From: CATQHD01 sp965243165
GTDB lineage: Bacteria; Actinomycetota; Acidimicrobiia; Spongiisociales; Spongiisociaceae
DNA: 64,000 nucleotides
Direction: 5' to 3'
Assembly (NCBI GenBank): GCA_965243165.1
Contig: OZ251535.1
Span: 2,480,001-2,544,000 of the forward strand
Of this stretch, positions 34,406 to 42,259 are shown piece by piece; the stretch's first letter is position 1; every line of letters starts with the position of its first letter. The translations under genes and the position numbers were made by a program. The notes beneath the pieces were generated by a model that made no database searches, was not told the DNA's origin, and saw only the letters and a program-made list of their open reading frames with translations.

Positions 34406-35254
34406 TCAGCTTCGGGCGCCGGAGAAGACTATCTCCCGGCCGTTGCGGGGTTGGAGGGGGCGGTTGGTGGGGCCGCCCGCGGTCAGCTCCTGCCAGCGGC
34501 GGGCCTGCTCCGAGGAAACCGATCCCGCTGCCGTCATCACGAACCATTCCACCGGCTCCTCGCACGGAGGGGTGGTGGTCGACCCCTGATACATGTAGAA
34601 GCCGAGGCCGGAGGGAACCCACCGCCCGGCGTCCAGGCCGGACGGCGCGGCGGCCGCTTCACCGGGGGCGGGGGCGTTGTCCAAGAGCAGCTGCAGCCGG
34701 GGGTCGGGGCCGCCCGCCCGGAAGAGGAACCCCGCCACCGCCAGGCCGCCGGACTCCCGCCGGTGCACCAGGTGCAGCTCGGCCGCGAACTGCTCCCCGT
34801 CCAGCGTGTGCTCCGCCGGGGCGTGGAAGTGCCCCGATTCCAATTCGTAGAACCGGCCGGAGAACTCCAACCGGTTGCCCGCCGGATAATGGACGTGGAC
34901 AGCGCGCCCGTCGTTGGTCAGCTCGACGGGCGGCGACCGGTAGGAGAACCGCAGCGGAGGCAGGTTGCCGGGCGTGTAATCGGTGATGTCGATGGGCGAC
35001 TGCATCCTCCCCGCCCCGCACCGCTCATACTCGGGCGACAGGCCCGCCCAGCCGGCGGGGCCTCCGGCGCCGGAATAACCCCATTCGGCGCCGCCTTCCT
35101 CCGCGTCGGAGGGCCCGCTCGAACCGCTGTCTGCGCAGGCGCCGACGGCCAAGCCCGCCGCGCCTGCCAGAGCGCCCCTCAGCACTTCCCGGCGGCTGTA
35201 GGTCCTCCCGTACGGCCTCGGCCGGCCCGCGGCGCCTTCCCTCCGGTCGAACAC
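34406..35254 (-). CDS. Alpha-type carbonic anhydrase, Tat-exported lipoprotein
   Basis: 282 residues from GTG 35254. The N-terminus has a twin-arginine motif SRREVL, a hydrophobic stretch and a lipobox-like AVGAC. The mature part is an alpha carbonic anhydrase: WGYSG, RMQSPIDI, the zinc histidines in HFHAPAEH with ELHLVH, and TTTPPCEEPVEWFV, with the ending RPLQPRNGR. It should hydrate CO2 outside the membrane. Alpha-class enzymes are uncommon in actinobacteria. It overlaps a zinc-ribbon gene by about 76 bases. Confidence 0.9.
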   Translation of the reverse strand: MFDRREGAAGRPRPYGRTYSRREVLRGALAGAAGLAVGACADSGSSGPSDAEEGGAEWGYSGAGGPAGWAGLSPEYERCGAGRMQSPIDITDYTPGNLPPLRFSYRSPPVELTNDGRAVHVHYPAGNRLEFSGRFYELESGHFHAPAEHTLDGEQFAAELHLVHRRESGGLAVAGFLFRAGGPDPRLQLLLDNAPAPGEAAAAPSGLDAGRWVPSGLGFYMYQGSTTTPPCEEPVEWFVMTAAGSVSSEQARRWQELTAGGPTNRPLQPRNGREIVFSGARS

Positions 35255-35559
35255 CCCGCGCCTCCCCTGTCCGGCAATCGCCGTCGATCTTCAGGCTCGT
35301 GGCCGACCATGCGCCGGACCCGCGCGATGTCGCCCGCCCAACCGCAGGCGTTGCACCAGGTGTGGTACACCCGCCGGTCCGACTCCCAGTATTCCACCGA
35401 TATGCCTTCCGCCCCCGTTACCGGCCCGGCGCAGGCCGGACAGAAACGAGGCAAGTCCGACAGGTGGTTCTCCCGGTCCGGATCCCACCAGCGCCGGAGC
35501 TCCCCGCGTCGGTCGAATCCACCCGGCCTCTTCACAAAGCAGTGTATCGAGAGCGTCAA
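35179..35559 (-). CDS. Small zinc-ribbon protein
   Basis: 126 residues from a TTG; the true start could be further in. The middle has two Cys pairs, FCPACAGPV and WCNACGWAGD, separated by about 28 residues, the pattern of a zinc ribbon, with aromatic residues around the fold. The C-terminal tail is basic and low-complexity and may be read only as a consequence of overlapping the carbonic anhydrase start. Function unknown. Confidence 0.5.
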   Translation of the reverse strand: MTLSIHCFVKRPGGFDRRGELRRWWDPDRENHLSDLPRFCPACAGPVTGAEGISVEYWESDRRVYHTWCNACGWAGDIARVRRMVGHEPEDRRRLPDRGGAGCSTGGKAPRAGRGRTGGPTAAGKC

Positions 35560-35640
35560 TTTGGAGTTTCATGGAACAACCTCGGTGAGTCATGTTGAGT
35601 ATCGTCATCTCGTACCTCAAGGTCTATTCACTCCTGCCGG

Positions 35641-35843
35641 TCATTGAGGAATGAGGTAGATGCCGTTGAGGGAGAGCCGCAACTTACTGCCATTATACCA
35701 ACAACCAGTGTGACGAACCTCCCCGTCATCGAACGACAACGTAACGTAATCGTCGCCGACTGACCCGCCACCCCAACCGGCAGCACCCCCAACACCAAAC
35801 CAACCGCCAACCCCAAACCCAACCAACGCCTCGAACTCAACAC
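35641..35843 (-). pseudogene. Small secreted protein, frameshifted or phase-variable
   Basis: From GTG 35843 a signal peptide is read (SSRRWLGLGLAVGLVLGVLPVGVAG). The continuation that looks like real protein (VGDDYVTLSFDDGEV, then CWYNGSKLRLSLNGIYLIPQ) is in the neighbouring frame, ending at 35641. One extra G in the GGG run near 35765 would join them into about 70 residues. A run of 11 G lies directly before the start. The coding strand is C-poor like the SLH and BMP genes. Either a decayed gene, a slippage-controlled gene or a sequence error. Confidence 0.5.
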
Positions 35844-36216
35844 CCGCCCCCCCCCCCGAAATCAAGCAAAACCGAGAGGGCGCCCCAGACCGGCGGGCGG
35901 CCTCCGGGCGAACGCCTGCGTTCGCCGCAGCCTGCACCGCCGCTCGTCGGGCAGGTGTGCGGGAAGGCATCGGCCGCGCACTGCGGCAGCCGCCCCTCCC
36001 GCCCCCTGCGGGCTGATTGGGGTTCCCGGGCCGGCCGCCGCCCCCCTGCCGCGCGAAATCAGTCGAGCAGCGCGCCGAACCTGGCGCAGATCGACGCCCT
36101 GTCCGCGAAGCCTCGAAAATTCAGGCAACAAGGGGGTAGACGAACCCTGAATTTTTCGATATGTTGTCGGTGCGCGATGTACGAGGCGGCCGGAGGGCAT
36201 GAAGGAGTAGAGGACC
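35844..36216. other. Intergenic region, about 370 bases
   Basis: Contains an 11-C run (35847-35857), a perfect 9-base hairpin GGCGAACGC-CT-GCGTTCGCC (35907-35926) and an AT-rich inverted repeat (36113-36159). I see no supported gene. Confidence 0.6.
36113..36159. promoter_or_regulatory. AT-rich inverted repeat upstream of membrane protein gene
   Basis: Arms TCGAAAATTCAGG and CCTGAATTTTTCGA, matching except for one extra T, are separated by 20 bases. It may be an operator or a terminator; it stands out as AT-rich in a G+C-rich spacer. Confidence 0.45.
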
Positions 36217-37053
36217 TTGCCCAACGTTCCTCCCTCGACCGAGGACCACATAGAAGAACACATGCCGTGGGAACACCTGACGATCCCGCCCCAGCGGGAC
36301 CGCCGGGTGCTCATCTACACGGCGGCTGCCGGGCTGATCGCGGCGGTGCTGGGGGTGGTGCTGGTCCGCCAGTTCAGCAGCCCCGCTCCCCCCGCTCCGC
36401 CGGCGGCGGCCGCTGTGCTGCAGGAAACCGCCCCGCCCCCCGCCCCCGCGGTCGACCGCCCCGCCGCAGCGGCCCCGGCGACCGCGGATGCGGCGAGCCC
36501 GGAGGCAGCCGCCCCCGCCGGTCCGGCTGCCTACCCGGCGGCGCCATTGGCGGCGCCGAGGCAGGCCGAGCTGTCGGAAGCCGACCTGGCGGCGGCGGAC
36601 ACCGAGGGCGTCCACCGGAAAGCGGCGGGAACGGCGGAGTGGATGGTGCTGGAGTTCTTCACCCTCGACCCCTCCGATCCGTGGCGCGACCGGGTGGAGG
36701 CCGCCCTGGGCCTGAAGCTGCCGCCGGACGCAGAACCCGACGCGGCGGACAATCCGGCCGTGTCCTACGTGGAATGGATCCGCACACAGTCGGTGGAGCA
36801 GACCGGCGAGGACACCTTCCGGGCGTCGGTGCTGATCAGGCGGCTGGTGGCCTTGGACGGCGAGACCTACGAACGTCTCCCCGCCGAGCAGGTGGACATC
36901 GATCTGCGGCTGGAACCGGACGGGGAGGTGAGGGCGGCCTCGCTGCCCGAACTGACCCCCCAAACCCCTCGTTCGCTGAATCCCATGGCGGAAACGCCGA
37001 TCCGCCTCGCCGCCGACGCGGCCGGCATCGGCTGGCCCTCCGCCCGCAGCTGA
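36217..37053 (+). CDS. Single-pass membrane protein, unknown function
   Basis: 278 residues from TTG 36217, chosen because gaaggag lies 9 bases before it; ATG 36262 is an alternative. A cytoplasmic N-terminus is followed by one membrane helix (YTAAAGLIAAVLGVVLV, about 33-50), a long Ala/Pro linker, then an outside domain of about 150 residues with no motif I recognise. The domain ends 'RLVALDGETYERLPAEQVDIDLRL', suggesting a beta-rich fold. No obvious operon partner. Confidence 0.7.
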   Translation: MPNVPPSTEDHIEEHMPWEHLTIPPQRDRRVLIYTAAAGLIAAVLGVVLVRQFSSPAPPAPPAAAAVLQETAPPPAPAVDRPAAAAPATADAASPEAAAPAGPAAYPAAPLAAPRQAELSEADLAAADTEGVHRKAAGTAEWMVLEFFTLDPSDPWRDRVEAALGLKLPPDAEPDAADNPAVSYVEWIRTQSVEQTGEDTFRASVLIRRLVALDGETYERLPAEQVDIDLRLEPDGEVRAASLPELTPQTPRSLNPMAETPIRLAADAAGIGWPSARS

Positions 37054-37082
37054 CGACCAACCCCCCGTCGACATGAACCTCG

Positions 37083-37343
37083 CTACCGGCCCGGGTAATA
37101 CCTATCCAGTATTGCCTGGGCCCGCGGGGCGATCTCGGACCAGTCGGCGCCGGCCGCCTTGGTCAGCGTTACGAAATCGGCGGTCATGAAAACGCCTTCC
37201 ACCCCTTCGATACCCAGCAGCTCTCCGGCCGCCGGATCGGCGGCGGCGTTGGCCGCGGTGTAGCTCCTCGGCCCCCCCACCGGCTCGCCCACGCCGAACT
37301 TGAGGGCGTTGGGGTTGGGGGTGGCCTGGGGGGTGACCGGCAT
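37083..37343 (-). CDS. NifU N-terminal (Nfu_N) domain protein
   Basis: 86 residues from ATG 37343, preceded by aggag. The start PVTPQATPNPNALKFGVG and the TADFVTLTKAAGADW segment are typical of the Nfu/NifU N-terminal (PF08712) domain. The Cys-containing scaffold domain is absent, so this is a stand-alone Nfu_N, perhaps an accessory in Fe-S cluster delivery. Divergent from glcD, whose FAD and Fe-S operon may be its client (inference). Confidence 0.8.
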   Translation of the reverse strand: MPVTPQATPNPNALKFGVGEPVGGPRSYTAANAAADPAAGELLGIEGVEGVFMTADFVTLTKAAGADWSEIAPRAQAILDRYYPGR

Positions 37344-37450
37344 AGTCAGCTCCTGCTCGGGCGCGGGCCGCCGAGGTTCGGGGCCGCCGTGTGTACCATG
37401 GCGGGCACCATGGTAATCCTGATGGTTCACAACGGCGGGGCGGAAGAGCA

Positions 37451-38914
37451 ATGAGGTCGGACAGTCTATCTGACCTGGGAGAACGATCAGGGCCGACCGC
37501 CCTGGCAGAGGAACTGCGGCAGACGCTGGGGGACGGGCAGGTGCTGTCCGACCCGCTGGACCTGTACGTGTTCGGCAAGGACGGCGGCCTGGCCAGGGGC
37601 GACCCCAGCCTGGTGGTGTTCCCCCGCAGCACCGAGGAGGTGTCGGCGGTGATGCGGGCCGCCCGCCGGCGCGGGGTTCCGGTGATCCCCCGCGGATCGG
37701 GCACCGGCCTGGCCGGGGGGACCGTGGCAACCGGCCAAGCCCTGCTGCTGGTCACCACCCGCATGAACCGGATCGAAGAGGTCGACCGAGAAAACCGCAC
37801 CGCCTGGGTGCAGCCGGGCGTCATCAACCTGGATCTCAGCATGCACACCGCCAAATACGGCCTCTACTTCGCACCCGACCCGTCCTCCCAATCGGCCTGC
37901 AGCATCGGCGGCAACGTGGCCAACAACTCCGGCGGCCTGCACTGTCTGGCGGAGGGGACCACGGTCAACCACGTGCTGGCGCTGGAAGTGGTGACCCCCG
38001 AGGGCGAGGTGCTGATGCTGGGGGGCGCCGCCCCGGATCCGGTCGGCCTCGACCTGCGGGGGGTGATGGTCGGCTCGGAGGGAACCCTCGGCGTGGTAAC
38101 CAAGGCGCTGGTCAAGCTCACCCCCGAACCCCCCGCCGTCCGCACCCTCCTCATGGCCTTCGACGAGCTGGAACACGCCGCCTCTACCGTGTCGGGGATC
38201 ATCGCCAACGGCCTGGTGCCCGGCGCCTTGGAGATGATGAACCGGTCCATGACCCAGGCCGTGGAACGTTTCGCCAAGGCCGGCTTCCCCACCGAGGCCG
38301 GAGCGGTGCTGATCGCCGAGGTAACCGGACACCCCTCGGCGGTGGACGCCGAAGCCGCCCTGGTCCGCCGGACCGCCGAGAACCGGGGGGCCGTCCTGAT
38401 CCGCACGGCCGCCGAGGAGTCGGAGCGCAGGCGCATCTGGCTGGGGCGCAAATCCGCCTTCGGGGCGGTGGCCCAGATGAACCCCGACTACTACCTGCAC
38501 GACACGGTGGTTCCCCGCACCCGGCTGGTGGAGACCATCGAGAAAATCGACGAAGTGGCCGAGCGCCGCGGTCTGTTGATGATGAACGTGTTCCACGCCG
38601 GGGACGGCAACCTCCACCCCCTCATGTCCTTCGACGCTTCGGTCCCGGGGATGCTCGAACGGGTGGAGGAGGCCGGAAAGGAACTGATCGAGATCTGCGT
38701 GGCGATGGGCGGTGCGCTGTCGGGTGAACACGGAATCGGCCTGGAGAAAAAAGACTTCATGCACCTGGTGTTCGACGAGTCCGGCCTCGACGCCCAAGCC
38801 CGGATCCGAGAGGCCTTCGACCCGGAAGGCCTCCTCAACCCCGGCAAGGTCCTCCCCGAAGGGGCCCGGTGCTTCGACTTCGGGAAGCCGCCGCCCGCCG
38901 GGGCATGGGTGTGA
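37451..38914 (+). CDS. glcD: Glycolate oxidase FAD subunit GlcD
   Basis: 487 residues from ATG 37451, with ggaagag upstream. FAD-binding PCMH domain (VIPRGSGTGLAGG, PDPSSQSACSIGGNVANNSGG, GSEGTLGVVTK), then the FAD-oxidase C-terminal domain (NVFHAGDGNLHP, SGEHGIGLEKK). It oxidises glycolate or a related 2-hydroxy acid with GlcE and GlcF. GTGA overlap with glcE. Confidence 0.93.
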   Translation: MRSDSLSDLGERSGPTALAEELRQTLGDGQVLSDPLDLYVFGKDGGLARGDPSLVVFPRSTEEVSAVMRAARRRGVPVIPRGSGTGLAGGTVATGQALLLVTTRMNRIEEVDRENRTAWVQPGVINLDLSMHTAKYGLYFAPDPSSQSACSIGGNVANNSGGLHCLAEGTTVNHVLALEVVTPEGEVLMLGGAAPDPVGLDLRGVMVGSEGTLGVVTKALVKLTPEPPAVRTLLMAFDELEHAASTVSGIIANGLVPGALEMMNRSMTQAVERFAKAGFPTEAGAVLIAEVTGHPSAVDAEAALVRRTAENRGAVLIRTAAEESERRRIWLGRKSAFGAVAQMNPDYYLHDTVVPRTRLVETIEKIDEVAERRGLLMMNVFHAGDGNLHPLMSFDASVPGMLERVEEAGKELIEICVAMGGALSGEHGIGLEKKDFMHLVFDESGLDAQARIREAFDPEGLLNPGKVLPEGARCFDFGKPPPAGAWV

Positions 38915-39954
38915 CCGCCGCCGCCCCCGAATCCATCGAGGAGGCGGCCGAACTGCTCGCCGGGCTGGACGAAGGCGCCCGGGTGCGGGTGCTGGGGGGA
39001 GGCGCCCATCAGGGGATCGGCCATCAGTTCGAACCCGACCTGATCCTGTCCACCGCCCGCCTGAACCGGATCACGGCCTGGGAACCCGACGACCTGACCG
39101 TGGTTGCGGAGGCGGGCGTGACCGTCGAGGAGCTGGAGGAGATGCTGGGCGGAAAGGGCCAGACCGCCCTGCTGGCGGAGCGCCCCGGAGACGGCACCGT
39201 GGGGGGAGCGGCGGCGGCGGCCGTTTCGGGGTGGCGCCGATTCCGCTACGGACCCCTGCGCGACCGCATCTTGGAGGTCACCCTGGTGTCCGGCGACGGA
39301 CGGACGGTTACCGGCGGGGGCCGCCTGGTCAAGAACGTCACCGGCTACGACCTCCCCCGCCTGGCCGTCGGTTCGTTCGGCTCGCTGGGCCTGATCGCCC
39401 GGGTCTGCCTGAAACTGTGGCCCCTCCCCGCCGCCCAGGCCACGGTGGAGGTGGAATCGGCGGAGGAGGCGCTGGAGCGCACCTTCCGTCCGCTGGCGGT
39501 GCTCGAAACCGAGGAGAGGACCACCCTCTATCTGGGGGGCACCCCCGAGGAGATCGCCGGGCAGGCGGCGGCGGCGGGCGGCGCCCCGGCCGAGGGGCTG
39601 GACTGGCCCGACCCCCCGGCCGGGCGGGTGCGCTTCTCGATCAGGGTCCCCCCTTCCCGCCTCCGATCGATGGTGGATCGGCTGCGGAAGGACTGGCGGT
39701 ACGTCGCCCAGTTCGGGGTGGGCGAAGCGTCGGTGGGGGCCGACCGGGCGGAGGCCGGGGAGCTGGAGGAGCTGCGCGGGGCGGCGGAAGGCGCCGGGGG
39801 CGCGCTGGTGATCCTCGATGCTCCGGCCGGCCTGCGGCGCCGCTTCGACCCGTGGGGGGCGCCGCCCCCCTCTCTGGCAATCCAGCGGCGGCTGGCCGGC
39901 CTGCTGGACCCCGGCCGGAAGATCAACCCCGGCGTGCTGCCCGGAGGCGTCTGA
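38905..39954 (+). CDS. glcE: Glycolate oxidase subunit GlcE
   Basis: About 349 residues; ATG 38905 or GTG 38911 (the latter overlapping the glcD stop as GTGA). It is a shorter FAD-binding protein related to GlcD, with LLAERPGDGTVGGAAAAAVSGWRRFRYGP and RLVKNVTGYDLPRLAVGSFGSLGLI, diagnostic of GlcE. It ends with INPGVLPGG as in the FAD-oxidase family. The next gene starts one base after its stop. Confidence 0.9.
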   Translation: MGVTAAAPESIEEAAELLAGLDEGARVRVLGGGAHQGIGHQFEPDLILSTARLNRITAWEPDDLTVVAEAGVTVEELEEMLGGKGQTALLAERPGDGTVGGAAAAAVSGWRRFRYGPLRDRILEVTLVSGDGRTVTGGGRLVKNVTGYDLPRLAVGSFGSLGLIARVCLKLWPLPAAQATVEVESAEEALERTFRPLAVLETEERTTLYLGGTPEEIAGQAAAAGGAPAEGLDWPDPPAGRVRFSIRVPPSRLRSMVDRLRKDWRYVAQFGVGEASVGADRAEAGELEELRGAAEGAGGALVILDAPAGLRRRFDPWGAPPPSLAIQRRLAGLLDPGRKINPGVLPGGV

Positions 39955-41226
39955 GTGGGCTGGATCACCGAGCACGCCCCCCGCCCGGACCACCTCGCTT
40001 CCTGCATCCAGTGCGGCCTGTGCCTGCCCAGCTGCCCCACCTTCCGGCTCACCGGCCTGGAGACCGCCTCCCCCAGGGGCCGTCTGGCCGCGATGTCGGC
40101 CGCCGCGGCCGGGCATCCGGTCGACGAGCGCTTCGCCGAGATCATGGATTCCTGCCTGCAGTGCCGCGCCTGCGAGACGGCGTGCCCGGCCTTCGTGCCC
40201 TTCGGCCTGTCCATGGAGGGGGCGCGCGCCGAGGCGGCCGCCCAGCTGCCGGGGGCGGGGCGCCGGCTGAGAAGGCTGGTGACCGCCCGGCTGCCCGCCA
40301 ACCGGCGCGCCGTCCGGATGCTGACCGCCCTGGCCTCCCTCGCCCAGCGGCTGCGGCTCCACATCCTGGCCCCCCGAAGAGCAAGGGCCGCCATGGCAGG
40401 TCTGCGGCGGCTGGCGGGGCGGCCCCCTTCGGTGGTCGGCGCCTTCTACCCCGCCCGCGGCGGCGGGCCCGCCCAAACGGCCGCCCTGTTGGCCGGATGC
40501 GTGATGGACCAGTGGTTCGGCGGGGTCCACACCGCCGCCGTCGAGCTGCTCACCAGGGCCGGATACGACATAACGGCGCCCCCCGGCCAGACCTGCTGCG
40601 GAGCGCTGGCCGCCCATGACGGCTGGGCCGGCGACGCCCGGGCGATGGCGGCCGTCAACACAGAGGCGCTGGGCGCAGCCGACCTGGTGGTGGTCAACGC
40701 GGCCGGCTGCAGCGCCCACATGAAGGAGTACGGGCATTGGACAGAGGGAGGGGAGGCGCTGGCCGCCAAGGTGAAGGACGCCACCGAGGCGGCGGCGGAG
40801 GCGATCGCCGACGGACGGCTTCCCCGCCTGAGCGGCAACGGGCGGAAGGCGGCGGTGCAGGATCCCTGCCACCTTCGGCACGTCCAGCGGATCACCGAAC
40901 AGCCGCGGGAGATCTTGGCGGCCGCCGGCCTCGAAACGGTGGAGATCGACCCGGCGGGGCAGTGCTGCGGGGCGGCGGGCATCTACAGCCTGCTGGAGCC
41001 GGAGCTGTCCGGCCGGCTGGGGCGGGCCAAGGCGGAGCAGATCCGGGATTCCGGCGCCTCGGTGGTTTCGAGCGCCAACCCCGGATGCGAGATGCAGCTG
41101 CGCGCCCATCTGGCGGCCCTGGGGGTTCCGGTGCGGGTGGCCCATCCCTTGGAGCTCTACTGGGAGGAGCTGGCGGGCCGGGCCGGGGAGAAGAAGACCC
41201 GCGCCCCGGCGCCGGCCGGCGGGTGA
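39955..41226 (+). CDS. glcF: Glycolate oxidase iron-sulfur subunit GlcF
   Basis: 423 residues from GTG 39955. Two 4Fe-4S ferredoxin motifs (CIQCGLCLPSCP and CLQCRACETACP) are followed by two CCG-type domains (LLAGCVMDQWF, QTCCGALAAHDG; QDPCHLRH, QCCGAAGIYS). It passes electrons from GlcD/E to the membrane quinone pool. The following membrane gene overlaps its stop. Confidence 0.93.
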   Translation: MGWITEHAPRPDHLASCIQCGLCLPSCPTFRLTGLETASPRGRLAAMSAAAAGHPVDERFAEIMDSCLQCRACETACPAFVPFGLSMEGARAEAAAQLPGAGRRLRRLVTARLPANRRAVRMLTALASLAQRLRLHILAPRRARAAMAGLRRLAGRPPSVVGAFYPARGGGPAQTAALLAGCVMDQWFGGVHTAAVELLTRAGYDITAPPGQTCCGALAAHDGWAGDARAMAAVNTEALGAADLVVVNAAGCSAHMKEYGHWTEGGEALAAKVKDATEAAAEAIADGRLPRLSGNGRKAAVQDPCHLRHVQRITEQPREILAAAGLETVEIDPAGQCCGAAGIYSLLEPELSGRLGRAKAEQIRDSGASVVSSANPGCEMQLRAHLAALGVPVRVAHPLELYWEELAGRAGEKKTRAPAPAGG

Positions 41227-41885
41227 GTACCGCCGCCGTGGCCGCCTACGATCCACTCCGCAACCGGCTGCCGATGCGCCTGGAGTCCCTGTTGCCGGAC
41301 GCCCTCCGCCCGGGGTCGGAGGCCTGGCGCTGGGCGGCTCTGCTGGCGCGCTCGCTGCGGGCGGCGCTGGGGGTGGGTTTGGCGGTGTCGGTTACGGGGC
41401 TGGCGGCGCTCGGAGCAGCCCTGGCGCTGGACGGGCTGGGCTTCCTGCGGCTGGACCTCCCCCAGTCGGAATCCGAAACCTTGGCGGCGGGGCTGGCGGT
41501 GATGATGCTGAGCTGCGCCCTCCTGGGGGCAGCGGTAGAGGGCTGCTTCCGAACGACCGGCCTGCGGCCCGACGCCGCCCCCTGGGAAACGGCGGCCGCC
41601 TACGCCCCGGCGCTGGCCCTCACCCTGGCGGTGATGGAGCTGATGGAAGGCTGGTCCGCCCGGCTGCTGCCCCGATTCTCGGATCTCTTCGCGCTGGTCC
41701 CCTCCTACCTGGACGCGGCGGGCAGCCGAGGCTGGACCGCCGGCATCGCCGGCCTGGCTCTGATGTGGTGCGCCCTCCAATTCGGCGCCCCCCGCTTCCC
41801 CGCCGCCGGGGAGAACGCCCCCGCCCTCCTCTACACCTGTTGGATGCTCTCCTCGATCCTGACCTACCAACCCCCGGCCCTGTAA
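41223..41885 (+). CDS. Membrane protein co-transcribed with glcDEF
   Basis: 220 residues; GTG 41223 overlaps the glcF stop (GTGA). About four membrane helices (LRAALGVGLAVSVTGLAALGAALAL, LAAGLAVMMLSCALLGAAVEG, AAAYAPALALTLAVMELMEG, WTAGIAGLALMWCALQF). No family is recognised. Tight coupling suggests a role with glycolate oxidation, such as a membrane anchor or transporter, but this is inference. Confidence 0.7.
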   Translation: MSTAAVAAYDPLRNRLPMRLESLLPDALRPGSEAWRWAALLARSLRAALGVGLAVSVTGLAALGAALALDGLGFLRLDLPQSESETLAAGLAVMMLSCALLGAAVEGCFRTTGLRPDAAPWETAAAYAPALALTLAVMELMEGWSARLLPRFSDLFALVPSYLDAAGSRGWTAGIAGLALMWCALQFGAPRFPAAGENAPALLYTCWMLSSILTYQPPAL

Positions 41886-42259
41886 CCACCGAGAGGCCGT
41901 CCGCGTGGGGCCGGAGGGCCGAAGCGGTCGAGCCCGCGAAATGTTCTCCGAACATACGTACCCCTATACGGAAGCCCCGAATTTTGGTATATCTATTGGG
42001 CTGAAGCACAAACACCGCCGCGAGTTCTGGAGAGGGCGGCGGTCAGAGACGGCAATCCCGCTCGATCCGGCCCCTCGGGGCCGGAGTCGGCCTCATGCGG
42101 CCCGGTGGATTTTCGTTCAAGGAGGCGGAGGCGGGGGATGGGCCCGGCGTTGCCGGCGGAGGGGGGCGATTTTCGCGGTCTCGGGGGGCGTTGGTTGGAA
42201 CCGAACTTCGAGACATGCTTGCCGAGGTTCTTGCCGGGGCAACCCTTGGAGCGGCCCGG
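41886..42259. other. Intergenic region, about 370 bases, convergent genes
   Basis: Contains a palindrome ATGTTC-TCC-GAACAT (41941-41955) and the structured repeat copy 2 (41998-42092). No gene is supported. Confidence 0.6.
41998..42092. repeat. Structured intergenic repeat, copy 2
   Basis: Close match to 20233-20325, with perfect arms ACCGCCGC/GCGGCGGT and a second palindrome CCGGCCCC-TC-GGGGCCGG. On the minus strand the first hairpin is followed by a T-rich GTTTGTG, as for a terminator, after the BMP importer operon. Confidence 0.65.
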
